DNA of 64,000 bases from Pseudorhodobacter sp. PARRP1 (GTDB lineage: Bacteria; Pseudomonadota; Alphaproteobacteria; Rhodobacterales; Rhodobacteraceae), in the NCBI GenBank assembly GCA_002256245.1, contig NKIU01000004.1, positions 1-64,000 on the forward strand. Reading direction: 5' to 3'. Shown here in pieces: positions 10,188 through 18,538 of the stretch. How positions within the stretch are numbered: position 1 is the stretch's first letter; the number at the start of each line of letters is the position of its first letter. Made by a program: the position numbers and the translations under genes. The notes under the pieces were generated by a model. The model was not told where the DNA came from and made no database searches. It saw nothing but the letters and a program-made list of their open reading frames with translations.

Positions 10188-10744
10188 TGCGCGGGCTTTG
10201 GATCGCGGTTTGGCTGGGGTTTGGCGGGATGGCTGCGGCGGACCCCTATTGCAAGCCCAATGCGGCAGAACTGGCGGCTTTGCCGGGGATGCTTGCGGGG
10301 GATTGGCAGGGCCAGATCATGCAGGGCGTGGCTGTGCAGGCTGGTGTGCCGCATGTGTTGCCGGCAAGCGCTGCGCCTCAGCAGGCCTCTTTTTTGCTAA
10401 GCACGGAGGGCTTGGTGTTTTCAGACCGTATGCTGGCGCAAGCGATTGTGATGGGGCAGGCCACGTCCAAGATCATGCCGCATTTCGAACTGCCCGGTGA
10501 ATCTGTGCTCGGGCCAGAGGAGTTGTTGGGTGACGCCTTGCGGTCCGCTAATGTCGACTGTCTGGCGCAGGATTTGCCACAGTTCGTGGGGCAAGCGGCG
10601 ATGCCGAATGGGCTGACTGCAACCTTTCACAGCTATGCTTTGTCCGCCGATCTGATGCTGTTGGTGATGCAGGTGGGGCAGCTTGGCCCGGTGGCAAAAG
10701 CCGATGGTGACGGTGCCCGCGTGCTGATGCGCTATACCCGTTAG
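10187..10744 (+). CDS. Small exported protein, function unknown
   Basis: 185 residues with a signal peptide (cleavage near GMAAAD). Two Cys (in YCKPN near the mature N-terminus and in VDCLAQ) could form a disulfide. The middle is rich in Pro/Ala/Gly. The start overlaps the tgt stop (TGATG), so it is translated with tgt, but nothing links it to tRNA modification. No family recognised. Confidence 0.7.
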
Positions 10745-10836
10745 CTTGCTGCGAGGTTAAACTTGCCGCGCAAATGTGAAGCAATCGGGCCTTGCCCCTG
10801 CCGGGGCGTGGGTTCATGATTGCACCAGATAGAGTG

Positions 10837-10865
10837 GTTGAAAGCCGGGGTTGCCACACCCAGAT
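10837..10865 (+). promoter_or_regulatory. Candidate heat-shock (RpoH) promoter of lon
   Basis: GTTGAAA at 10837-10843 and CCCAGAT at 10859-10865, spaced 15 bases, resemble the sigma-32 pattern CTTGAAA / CCCATNT. It lies about 80 bases before the lon ATG. lon is a classic RpoH target; the match is good but not perfect. Confidence 0.45.
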
Positions 10866-10942
10866 ACATAATCCGAAGGGGAAGGCCACTCGCGCTGCCG
10901 ATGATCGGGGCCACGGCTTTCCTGCCAGATAAGGAATGCGAT

Positions 10943-13351
10943 ATGACAGATACACTCGCCACGAGCTACCCGGTTCTGCCGCTGCGTGACATCGTGGTTT
11001 TCCCGCATATGATCGTGCCGCTGTTCGTGGGGCGCGAAAAATCGGTGCGGGCGTTGGAAGAAGTGATGGCGGATGACAAGCAGATCTTGCTGTCCAGCCA
11101 GATTGATCCTTCTGTCGATGACCCGGCGACCGATGGTATTTATCAGATTGGCGTGCTCGCCAATGTGCTGCAACTGCTGAAGCTGCCCGATGGCACCGTC
11201 AAGGTGCTGGTCGAGGGCAAGGCGCGGGTGAAAATCACCGAATTCGTCGAAAACCCGAACTTCTTTGAGGCGCGCGCGGTGCGGCTGGAAGAGACGCCGG
11301 GCGACAAGGACGCTGCGGGCGCGATGGTGCGCGTGGTGGCCGAAGAATTCGAGCGCTATGCCAAGATCAAGAAAAACATCCCCGAAGAGGCTTTGTCGGC
11401 CGTGTCGGAAACGCGCGAGCCTGCGCGGTTGGCCGATCTGGTCGCGGGGCATCTGGGGGTTGAGGTTGGTCTGAAGCAAGACCTGCTGGAAACGCTGGAT
11501 GTGGCCGAGCGGCTGGAGAAAGTTTACGGCCAGATGCAGGGCGAAATGTCGGTTCTGCAGGTGGAAAAAAAGATCAAGACCCGGGTGAAATCTCAGATGG
11601 AGCGCACCCAGCGCGAGTATTATCTGAATGAGCAGATGAAGGCCATTCAGAAGGAACTTGGCGATGGCGAAGACGGCCAGAACGAATTGGCCGAATTGGA
11701 AGCGCGGGTGAAAGCCACCAAATTCTCGAAAGAGGCGCGCGACAAGGCCGAGGCCGAGCTGAAAAAGCTGAAGAACATGTCGCCGATGTCTGCAGAAGCC
11801 ACAGTCGTGCGCAACTATCTTGACTGGCTGCTGTCGGTGCCGTGGGGGGTGTCTTCCCGCGTCAAGAAAGATCTGGGTGCAGCGCAAAAGGTGCTGGACG
11901 CTGATCACTACGGGCTGGAGAAGGTCAAGGAACGCATCGTTGAATATCTGGCGGTGCAGGCGCGTTCGACCAAGCTGAAGGGGCCGATCCTGTGCCTTGT
12001 TGGCCCTCCGGGTGTGGGGAAAACCTCGCTGGGGCGGTCGGTGGCGAAGGCAACCGGGCGTGAGTTCATCCGGATTTCCTTGGGTGGCGTGCGCGACGAG
12101 TCGGAAATTCGCGGCCACCGCCGCACCTATATCGGTTCGATGCCCGGCAAGATCATTCAGGCGCTGAAGAAGGCGAAAACCACCAACCCGCTGATTCTGT
12201 TGGATGAGATCGACAAGATGGGGCAGGATTTCCGGGGCGATCCGGCGTCTGCAATGCTTGAGGTGCTCGACCCCGAACAAAACGCCACCTTCGTCGATCA
12301 CTATATGGAGGTCGAATACGACCTGTCGAACGTGATGTTCATCACCACGGCCAACAGCTACAACATGCCCGGGCCGCTTTTAGACCGGATGGAGATTATC
12401 CCGCTGTCGGGTTACACCGAGGACGAAAAGCGTGAGATCGCCAAGGGCCATCTGGTGCCGAAACAGATCGCGGGCCACGCCTTGAAGAAGGGCGAGTTCA
12501 GCGTGACGGACGGGGCGCTGACCGAGATGATCCGCACCTATACCCGTGAAGCGGGCGTGCGGAATCTGGAGCGTGAGATTGCCAAACTGGCGCGGAAAGC
12601 TGTGACCGAGATCGTCAAGAAAACCGCGAAAGTGGTGGAAGTCACCGAGGATAAGCTGGAAGGCTATCTGGGCGTCAAACGCTATCACTATGGTCTGGCC
12701 GAGCAAACCGATCAGGTCGGCGTGGTGACGGGCTTGGCCTGGACAAGCGTCGGCGGCGATCTGTTGCAGATCGAAGCCCTGCGCTTGCCCGGCAAGGGCC
12801 GGATGAAGACCACCGGCAAGCTGGGCGATGTGATGAAGGAATCCATCGAAGCGGCGGCGTCTTTTGTGCGCTCGATCAGCCCCGAGTTGGGGGTGAAGCC
12901 GCCGAAGTTTGAGACGATGGATATCCACGTCCACGTGCCCGAAGGGGCGACGCCGAAGGATGGGCCGTCGGCGGGCCTTGCGATGGTGACCTCGATCGTG
13001 TCGGTGATCACCGGCATCCCGGTGCGCAAGGATATTGCGATGACGGGCGAAGTCACCCTGCGCGGCAATGCGCTGCCGATTGGCGGGCTGAAGGAAAAAC
13101 TGCTGGCGGCTTTGCGCGGCGGCATCAAGACGGTGTTCATTCCGGCTGAGAATGAAAAAGACCTCGTCGAGATCCCCGATAACGTGAAGCAAGGCTTGCA
13201 GATCATCCCGGTGACCAATGTGCGCGACGTGCTGAAACAGGCCTTGGTGCGCCAACCCGAGCCTGTGGAATGGGACGAAGCCGCAGAAGAAGCCGCCGCC
13301 GCTGCGCGGGCTTTGAACGCGGGCAACCCTGCGGCGTCGCTGGCGCACTGA
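10943..13351 (+). CDS. lon: ATP-dependent protease Lon
   Basis: 802 residues, full length. LonN domain about 1-205, coiled linker, AAA+ module with Walker A GPPGVGKT (G354-T361) and Walker B ILLDEIDK, and C-terminal serine protease domain with the Ser676-Lys719 dyad (GPSAG and KEK), the same 43-residue spacing as in E. coli. It degrades misfolded and regulatory proteins in the cytoplasm. Start chosen at ATG 10943, behind AAGGA; the frame is open further upstream. It is monocistronic, with a hairpin after the stop and an HU gene downstream, the usual lon-hup neighbourhood. Confidence 0.97.
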   Translation: MTDTLATSYPVLPLRDIVVFPHMIVPLFVGREKSVRALEEVMADDKQILLSSQIDPSVDDPATDGIYQIGVLANVLQLLKLPDGTVKVLVEGKARVKITEFVENPNFFEARAVRLEETPGDKDAAGAMVRVVAEEFERYAKIKKNIPEEALSAVSETREPARLADLVAGHLGVEVGLKQDLLETLDVAERLEKVYGQMQGEMSVLQVEKKIKTRVKSQMERTQREYYLNEQMKAIQKELGDGEDGQNELAELEARVKATKFSKEARDKAEAELKKLKNMSPMSAEATVVRNYLDWLLSVPWGVSSRVKKDLGAAQKVLDADHYGLEKVKERIVEYLAVQARSTKLKGPILCLVGPPGVGKTSLGRSVAKATGREFIRISLGGVRDESEIRGHRRTYIGSMPGKIIQALKKAKTTNPLILLDEIDKMGQDFRGDPASAMLEVLDPEQNATFVDHYMEVEYDLSNVMFITTANSYNMPGPLLDRMEIIPLSGYTEDEKREIAKGHLVPKQIAGHALKKGEFSVTDGALTEMIRTYTREAGVRNLEREIAKLARKAVTEIVKKTAKVVEVTEDKLEGYLGVKRYHYGLAEQTDQVGVVTGLAWTSVGGDLLQIEALRLPGKGRMKTTGKLGDVMKESIEAAASFVRSISPELGVKPPKFETMDIHVHVPEGATPKDGPSAGLAMVTSIVSVITGIPVRKDIAMTGEVTLRGNALPIGGLKEKLLAALRGGIKTVFIPAENEKDLVEIPDNVKQGLQIIPVTNVRDVLKQALVRQPEPVEWDEAAEEAAAAARALNAGNPAASLAH

Positions 13352-13370
13352 TCCTGCGATCATGACAGGC

Positions 13371-13398
13371 AAAGGCGCGGGGGAAACCCTGCGCCTTT
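13371..13398 (+). terminator. Terminator-like hairpin after lon
   Basis: AAAGGCGC pairs with GCGCCTTT and an inner GGG with CCC, around a GAAA-type loop. No T-run beyond the stem's own Ts, so rho-independent action is likely but not certain. Confidence 0.6.
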
Positions 13399-13513
13399 GT
13401 GCATTTATGCCCGGTTTGCTTCGGTTTTTCGGAAATTTCGCCGGTATTTGTTTCCCGATGGGCAGAAAATCTTCTAAGGTCGTTTCCAAACCAGAACCAA
13501 TCGGAGCGCATCT

Positions 13514-14014
13514 ATGCCCACCAAACCCGCGCCTGCGAAATCCAGCAAGGCTGCGCCGAAAGCTGCCGCCAAGCCCGTGGCGACCAAGACAGCCCCGCGC
13601 GCGGCTGCAAAACCGAAAGTCGCCGCCGTTGTGGCAGAGCCGAAAATCGCTGCCGTGGTGGCAGAGCCGAAAGTCAATGAGGTCAGCATGAACGAAGTTA
13701 CCGAAATCGCCGAATCCGATGCAAAAGTTGTGGCGCAGATGAAGGTGAAAGACCTGATCGAGCGCGTGGCGGCTGCCTCGGATCACAACAAGAAAGACGT
13801 GCGCGCCATCGTCGAGGCGACGCTGGCAGAGCTTGGCAAGGCGCTGGAAGCCGGTGAAAGCCTGAACCTGCCGCCGTTCGGCCGGGTGCGGATTGCCAAC
13901 CAGAGGGCGGATGCCTCGGGCCAGATGATGACGCTGAAGCTGCGGCGCGGCGGCGAAAAGAAGCCTGCGAAAAATGACGGCGAGGCTCTTGCAGAGGCCG
14001 GTGAAGCCAGCTAA
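13514..14014 (+). CDS. HU-family DNA-binding protein with Ala/Lys/Pro-rich N-terminal tail
   Basis: 166 residues. The HU/IHF fold lies at about 75-148 (MKVKDLIERVAAAS, LNLPPFGRVRI, LKLRRG). Before it is a 70-residue tail of Ala, Lys and Pro resembling histone H1 tails, containing a near-perfect duplicated unit AAVVAEPK. HU proteins bend and coat DNA; the tail probably adds sequence-independent contacts, which is inference. Canonical HU is only about 90 residues. It sits between lon and tRNA genes. Coding of the tail is supported by the repeat being in frame. Confidence 0.85.
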   Translation: MPTKPAPAKSSKAAPKAAAKPVATKTAPRAAAKPKVAAVVAEPKIAAVVAEPKVNEVSMNEVTEIAESDAKVVAQMKVKDLIERVAAASDHNKKDVRAIVEATLAELGKALEAGESLNLPPFGRVRIANQRADASGQMMTLKLRRGGEKKPAKNDGEALAEAGEAS

Positions 14015-14026
14015 TACCCCGCCTAC

Positions 14027-14101
14027 GGGAGATTAGCTCAGTGGTAGAGCGCGTCGTTCACATCGACGATGTCAGGGGTTCAAATCCCTTATCTCCCACC
14101 A
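14027..14101 (+). tRNA. tRNA-Val (anticodon CAC)
   Basis: Full cloverleaf: acceptor GGGAGAT/ATCTCCC, anticodon stem CGTCG/CGACG with loop TTCACAT, T-arm AGGGG-TTCAAAT-CCCTT, and encoded CCA. Reads GUG codons. It is followed by its own terminator hairpin. Confidence 0.95.
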
Positions 14102-14109
14102 TCTTACGG

Positions 14110-14137
14110 AAAACGCGGCCCTCGGGTCGCGTTTTTT
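14110..14137 (+). terminator. Terminator between the two tRNA-Val genes
   Basis: AAAACGCG pairs with CGCGTTTT, the loop includes CCC/GGG, and the hairpin ends in six Ts. The second tRNA therefore needs its own promoter. Confidence 0.8.
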
Positions 14138-14189
14138 GTTGCGTCTCGGGGGTTGTGCTGGCGTGGCGGCTTGGCTATGAGGGCGGCGC

Positions 14190-14265
14190 GGGTTGTTAGC
14201 TCAGTTGGTAGAGCGTCTCGTTTACACCGAGAATGTCGGCGGTTCGAGCCCGTCACGACCCACCA
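14190..14265 (+). tRNA. tRNA-Val (anticodon TAC)
   Basis: Acceptor GGGTTGT/ACGACCC, anticodon stem TCTCG/CGAGA with loop TTTACAC, T-arm with TTCGAGC, CCA encoded. Reads GUA/GUG/GUU codons by wobble. It differs in sequence from the CAC isoacceptor 90 bases upstream, so this is a pair of isoacceptors and not a recent duplication. Confidence 0.95.
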
Positions 14266-14468
14266 TTTTCACCCTTCAATGTCCGATTGGCGCGCGCCCG
14301 CTCGTTACGCGCAATCAGCGTGTGCCGCACCGCCTGGCGCGTGTGTTTCCGCCGATGACAGCGCGACAGGGTGTAACCCGATTTGCCTATTCGCACTTTA
14401 TTCATATGGTTGCGGAATAGATGGTCGCACATCAGTCCATCACCACGATTGCATCAGCAGGAGCCAGC

Positions 14469-16070
14469 ATGGCACTTTTCACAGGCAGCAACGCCGCGGA
14501 CACCTTGTCTGACGGGGCGGGTAACGATCTTTTGCGTGGCTGGGCGTTGGGCAATCCAAGTGGCGATTTTGGCCCTGCGGATGACAATGACTTCCTGATT
14601 GCCGATTTGGGCCGCGATACTGTGCTGGGCGGCGGCGGTCTGGATACGCTTTATGGCGGCGCGGATGATGACAGTCTTTATGGCGGCACCGGCGCTGACA
14701 CGCTTTACGGTGGCACCGGCAATGACGGGGTTTTTGGCGGCGCGGGCAATGATCTGATCTTTGTGGGGGTGGGCGAGGGCGCTGATCATGTCGATGGCGG
14801 CAGCGGCGTGGATTATCTGATCCTTGACCGCAGTTTCTCAACCGTGGGATTGAATTTCAGCATCGCTGATCCGGCGCTTGCGCAAACCCTCGGAGATGGC
14901 AGCGTGATCGTGGGGATTGAGCGGTTGCTGTTTCGCGGTGGCGCGGCGGGCGATCAGGTGGAGGGCGGGATTTACGACGATCAGCTTTTTGGCAATGGTG
15001 GCGCGGATACCTTGCTGGGCGGTGACGGCGCAGATGAACTTTACGGCGGCGCGGCGGCGGATCAGCTTTTTGGCGGGCTGGGCAATGATGTGGTGCTGGG
15101 CGGTGATTCTGCAGACACGCTGAACGGCGATGCGGGCGCGGACCAGCTGTTCGGCGGGGCCGGGTTTGATGTGCTGCACGGCGGGGATGGCGACGATATT
15201 GTGGTGGGCGGTGCGCAGTCTGACAAGCTTTACGGCGATGCGGGCGCAGATAAGATCTGGGGCGAACAGGGGCGCGATCTGATCTATGGCGGTCTGGACA
15301 ATGATCAGTTGGTCGGCGGGATCGAGAATGACACCGTTTACGGCGACGCGGGCGACGACAGCCTGTGGGGCGAGACAGGGGTAGATCGGCTCGACGGTGG
15401 GACGGGCAGCGATTACCTTTACGGCGGCGCTGACAATGATCTGCTTTATGGCGGCGCGGACAACGACTATCTGTTTTCCGACAGCGGCGACGGGGCTGAC
15501 AGCCTTTATGGCGGCGCAGGCATTGACTATGCCTATATCAACCGCAGCACTTCAACGCAGGCGATCAGTTTCTCGCAAGCGGCGGTGGTGACCTTGGCGG
15601 ATGGCACGTTGCTCAATTCGATCGAGCGGGTGTTTTTCACCGCGGGCAGCGGCGCTGATCTGCTGACCGGCGGGCGGTACGAGGATGTTCTGGTCGGCGG
15701 CAGCGGCGCGGACACCTTGCGCGGCGGGGCCGGGGCCGACACGCTGACCGGTGGCGAAGGCGCTGATATGTTTGATTTTATCACCAGGGCGGTCAGCGGT
15801 GCCTTCGATACGATCACCGATTTCAACAGCGCCCAGGATACGATCCGGCTGGATCATCTGGTGTTCACGGGCACTGCGTTGGGCGGCTTGGCGGCGGGGG
15901 CGTTTGTGCTTGGCACCACCGCGTTGCAGGCGGATGACCGCATCCTTTATGACGCCGACAGCGGGGCATTGTGGTATGACCGCGACGGCTCGGGTGCGGC
16001 GGTTGCGGTGCAGTTTGCTCAGGTGACGGCGGGATTGGCATTGACGGCAGACGATTTCACCATCCTGTAA
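14469..16070 (+). CDS. RTX (hemolysin-type calcium-binding repeat) secreted protein
   Basis: 533 residues from an ATG behind AGGAG. Almost all of it is GGxGxDxLx nonapeptide repeats that fold into a calcium-bound beta-roll outside the cell. Two longer modules interrupt the repeats, at about 104-182 and 342-417; they share the pattern VDY/IDY, DRS/NRS, DG, IER and seem to be an internal duplication. The C-terminal 100 residues match the serralysin-type end, finishing in DDFTIL, the type I secretion signal. There is no catalytic domain, signal peptide, or ABC/HlyD export pair nearby. A structural or adhesive role is inference. It sits between two tRNA pairs. Confidence 0.9.
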   Translation: MALFTGSNAADTLSDGAGNDLLRGWALGNPSGDFGPADDNDFLIADLGRDTVLGGGGLDTLYGGADDDSLYGGTGADTLYGGTGNDGVFGGAGNDLIFVGVGEGADHVDGGSGVDYLILDRSFSTVGLNFSIADPALAQTLGDGSVIVGIERLLFRGGAAGDQVEGGIYDDQLFGNGGADTLLGGDGADELYGGAAADQLFGGLGNDVVLGGDSADTLNGDAGADQLFGGAGFDVLHGGDGDDIVVGGAQSDKLYGDAGADKIWGEQGRDLIYGGLDNDQLVGGIENDTVYGDAGDDSLWGETGVDRLDGGTGSDYLYGGADNDLLYGGADNDYLFSDSGDGADSLYGGAGIDYAYINRSTSTQAISFSQAAVVTLADGTLLNSIERVFFTAGSGADLLTGGRYEDVLVGGSGADTLRGGAGADTLTGGEGADMFDFITRAVSGAFDTITDFNSAQDTIRLDHLVFTGTALGGLAAGAFVLGTTALQADDRILYDADSGALWYDRDGSGAAVAVQFAQVTAGLALTADDFTIL

Positions 16071-16161
16071 CCGCGCATCTGCGCACAGCCAGCGCGCGGG
16101 CATGGCGGTTGGGTGCGCGCGCTGCTGCGCCTATGTTGGTCGCAACAGATGGAGGCGTAAA

Positions 16162-17091
16162 ATGAGCTGGAATCCTTTGTTGGACACGTCGATTCCGATT
16201 GGCGATCAGGTGGATGCGATTGAGGCGCTGATCATTCCGCGCGCCCGCGATCTGGGTGGGTTTGAGGTGCGCCGCGCGCTGCCCTCGGCGCAGCGGCAGA
16301 TGGTGGGGCCGTTTATTTTCTTTGATCAGATGGGCCCTGCCGAATTTATCACCGGCAAGGGCGTCGATGTGCGCCCGCATCCGCATATCGGGCTTTCGAC
16401 GGTGACCTACCTGTTGAAGGGGCGGATGCATCACCGCGACTCGCTGGGCACCGATGCCTGGATCGCGCCCGGAGAGGTCAATCTGATGCAGGCGGGCCAT
16501 GGCATCACCCATTCCGAGCGCACCGATGGCGCTTTGCCGCAAACGCTGTTCGGCTTGCAGACCTGGCTGGCGCTGAGCCGCGCGCAGGAAGATGTACCGC
16601 CCGCGTTTCACAATCTGGGCGCGGATGCGCTGCCGGTGCTGGAGGCCGAGGGCAAGCAGGTGCGGCTGATTTTGGGCAACGCCTGGGGGGCGACAGTGCC
16701 GCTTGGTTTGTCGTCCGAGACGTTCTACGCCGATGCCACACTGGCCCCCGGCGCAAGCCTGCCGCTGCCCGATGAGCATGAGGATCGCGGCGTGTATGTG
16801 CTGGCGGGCGAGGTGTCGCAGGGCGGGCAGACCTATGGTGTGGGGTCGATGCTGGTGTTCCGGCCGGGGGATGGCATCTCGGTCAAGGCCGGGGCGGAGG
16901 GCGCGCGGATCATGGTGCTGGGCGGGGCCACGATGGACGGGCCGCGTCATATCTGGTGGAATTTTGTGGCATCCAGCAAAGAACGGATCGAGGCCGCGAA
17001 AGAAGCATGGCGGGCGGGTGATTGGGCGCATGGGCGGTTTCAACTGCCACCTGCCGACAATGCCGAATTCATCCCCGCGCCCGAGCATTGA
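16162..17091 (+). CDS. Pirin family protein
   Basis: 309 residues, bicupin. The N-terminal cupin has the pirin metal motif HPHIGLSTVTY and a later His-Glu pair (QAGHGITHSE), so it probably binds iron. The C-terminal cupin ends with the segment GPRHIWWNFVASS typical of the family. Bacterial pirins have been linked to quercetinase-like activity or to redox regulation of metabolism; which applies here is not visible. It has its own start behind GGAGG and no operon partner. Confidence 0.92.
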   Translation: MSWNPLLDTSIPIGDQVDAIEALIIPRARDLGGFEVRRALPSAQRQMVGPFIFFDQMGPAEFITGKGVDVRPHPHIGLSTVTYLLKGRMHHRDSLGTDAWIAPGEVNLMQAGHGITHSERTDGALPQTLFGLQTWLALSRAQEDVPPAFHNLGADALPVLEAEGKQVRLILGNAWGATVPLGLSSETFYADATLAPGASLPLPDEHEDRGVYVLAGEVSQGGQTYGVGSMLVFRPGDGISVKAGAEGARIMVLGGATMDGPRHIWWNFVASSKERIEAAKEAWRAGDWAHGRFQLPPADNAEFIPAPEH

Positions 17092-17143
17092 ACCGCCGCC
17101 TTGGCGAAAAACCCAGATCGTTGAAAAACATCAGTGAACCTGC

Positions 17144-17172
17144 TTGACGCCGCTTTGCCCCTTGCGTAATAC
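17144..17172 (+). promoter_or_regulatory. Sigma-70-type promoter of the tRNA-Asp pair
   Basis: TTGACG (17144-17149), 17-base spacer, TAATAC (17167-17172), about 45 bases before the first tRNA-Asp. Strong match for a stable-RNA promoter. Confidence 0.65.
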
Positions 17173-17221
17173 CCCGACACGTTCAAGAGATTGAACGCCT
17201 CGGGCAACCGGGGGCAAGGCG

Positions 17222-17298
17222 GCGGTGGTAGCTCAGTTGGTTAGAGTACCGGCCTGTCACGCCGGGGGTCGCGGGTTCGAGCCCCGTCCACCGCGCCA
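17222..17298 (+). tRNA. tRNA-Asp (anticodon GTC), copy 1
   Basis: Acceptor GCGGTGG/CCACCGC, anticodon stem CCGGC/GCCGG with loop CTGTCAC, TTCGAGC T-loop, CCA encoded. G34 makes it a queuosine substrate for Tgt, whose gene is in this window. Confidence 0.96.
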
Positions 17299-17328
17299 CT
17301 TGCCCCTAGGTCGCCAGATGTGAAAAGC

Positions 17329-17405
17329 GCGGTGGTAGCTCAGTTGGTTAGAGTACCGGCCTGTCACGCCGGGGGTCGCGGGTTCGAGCCCCGTCCACCG
17401 CGCCA
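17329..17405 (+). tRNA. tRNA-Asp (anticodon GTC), copy 2
   Basis: Identical over all 77 bases to the copy 30 bases upstream. The two are a tandem duplication, probably on one transcript from the promoter at 17144. Confidence 0.96.
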
Positions 17406-17458
17406 TTTCACAAAATCCCCGTATTTGCCTGAGCCGCTGACTTTTTTGCCCGGCGTGC

Positions 17459-17477
17459 GTGAGGTTTTGCACCTCAC
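17459..17477 (+). terminator. Hairpin after the tRNA-Asp pair
   Basis: GTGAGGT pairs with ACCTCAC around loop TTTGC. A run of Ts (TATTTTT) follows 12 bases later, inside the dispersed element. Possible terminator. Confidence 0.45.
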
Positions 17478-17485
17478 ACTCCGCA

Positions 17486-17528
17486 GAGTATTTTTGCCAA
17501 GATGAAGAAAATTTTAGGCAAGTTTTAT
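17486..17528. repeat. Dispersed intergenic element, copy 2
   Basis: GAGTATTT, CAAGATGAAG, AAAATTTTAG and AAGTTTTAT follow in order. It agrees with the copy at 24432 over most of its length. Confidence 0.6.
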
Positions 17529-17553
17529 CGGTTTTGGCCGCGGTTTGCTTTGG

Positions 17554-17997
17554 TCACAGTTTCATCCGGTAGCGCACATGGCCGTCGCTGGGGGTGAAGC
17601 TGTCATACAGGCTGCGGGCGGTGGCGTTGCCTTCATCGGTGTGCCAATAAAGCCGCTGCCAGCCGTTGGCTTTGGCCAAGGCCGCAAGGTCTTCGATCAG
17701 GGCGCGACCGACGCCTTTGCCGCGCGCATCCGGGCTTACGAACAGGTCTTCCAGATAGCAATCGTCGCCCATCACCCAAGTGGAGGGGTGGTGCAGATGC
17801 ACGGCAAAGCCCAGAACGGTATCGCCTTCAACCGCCAGCCGGATGCGCATCGGGCTTGCGGGATCATGCGCGCGCGCCCAGGTGCGGGCGGTGATTTCGG
17901 GGGCAAGATCGACCTTGTAGAACGCCAGATACTGCGCCCAAAGCGCGCGCCATCCGGTTTCATCCTCCGGTGTGGTATTGCGGATTTGAAGTGTCAT
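17554..17997 (-). CDS. GNAT family N-acetyltransferase
   Basis: 147 residues. The acetyl-CoA site is visible as YLEDLFVSPDARGKGVGRALI (motif A, R/Q-x-x-G-x-G/A) at about 80-100, followed by WQRLYWHTDEGNATARSLYD. It transfers an acetyl group to an amine; the substrate is unknown. I start it at MTLQIRN; an ATG nine codons earlier is also possible. It stands alone, with the tRNA-Asp pair beyond its 3' end. Confidence 0.85.
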   Translation of the reverse strand: MTLQIRNTTPEDETGWRALWAQYLAFYKVDLAPEITARTWARAHDPASPMRIRLAVEGDTVLGFAVHLHHPSTWVMGDDCYLEDLFVSPDARGKGVGRALIEDLAALAKANGWQRLYWHTDEGNATARSLYDSFTPSDGHVRYRMKL

Positions 17998-18218
17998 TTC
18001 AGGGCCTTGTGCTGGAGGGATCACGGCGGAATCTCGCAGCTTTCACGCCGCTTCACAAGCCGGTGCCCCCCGATTTCCTTTTGCGGGCAGGGGTGTATAA
18101 AGCCCGTGAAGCCGGGATCTGCCGGACGGAAAAAACCTCCGCCGACGCGACAGACCAAGACGGTTTCGACGGATGACCGAAGGGGTGCGCCCCCGGTCCA
18201 AAGTTCGGAGTGACGCTT

Positions 18219-18482
18219 ATGCGTGCTTACTTGCTTCCCGCAACCATCATGCTTTCCATCGGCGCAGGCTCGATTGCCATGGCCGCGCCGACCACCACCG
18301 ATGGGGTGATCAAATCGCTGGATATGAAAACCCATACCGTCACGCTGGCGGATGGCACCGCCTATATGTTGCCGAAGGGGTTCAAGGACCCGGGGCTGAA
18401 GGTGGGCGAAAAGGTCGCCGTGGTCTGGGATATGAAGGGCCATGTGCACGAGGCCAGTGCGGTCAGCATCGTGAAAAGCTGA
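18219..18482 (+). CDS. DUF1344 small exported protein
   Basis: 87 residues with a signal peptide (cleavage near IAMAAP). The mature part has the DUF1344 pattern GVIKSLDMKTHTVTLADG then KVGEKVAVVWD, a small beta-barrel-like fold found in alphaproteobacterial periplasms; function not known. The start is chosen at ATG 18219 behind CGGAG. It is followed by a strong terminator. Confidence 0.8.
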   Translation: MRAYLLPATIMLSIGAGSIAMAAPTTTDGVIKSLDMKTHTVTLADGTAYMLPKGFKDPGLKVGEKVAVVWDMKGHVHEASAVSIVKS

Positions 18483-18510
18483 CGCTGCAAGATTGCCGCT
18501 GTGGCGGGGG

Positions 18511-18537
18511 GCGGGGGCCGGCGAGGCCCCCGCTTTT
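18511..18537 (+). terminator. Strong terminator after the DUF1344 gene
   Basis: Nine-bp perfect stem GCGGGGGCC/GGCCCCCGC, five-base loop, then TTTT. The stem lies within five bases of the M20 stop on the other strand and may serve both converging genes. Confidence 0.85.
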
Positions 18538-18538
18538 G

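Noticed and set aside
14266-14468. Prophage or island end next to the tRNA-Val genes
   Set aside because: No integrase, no repeated tRNA 3' end further along, and the following genes are only an RTX protein and a pirin.
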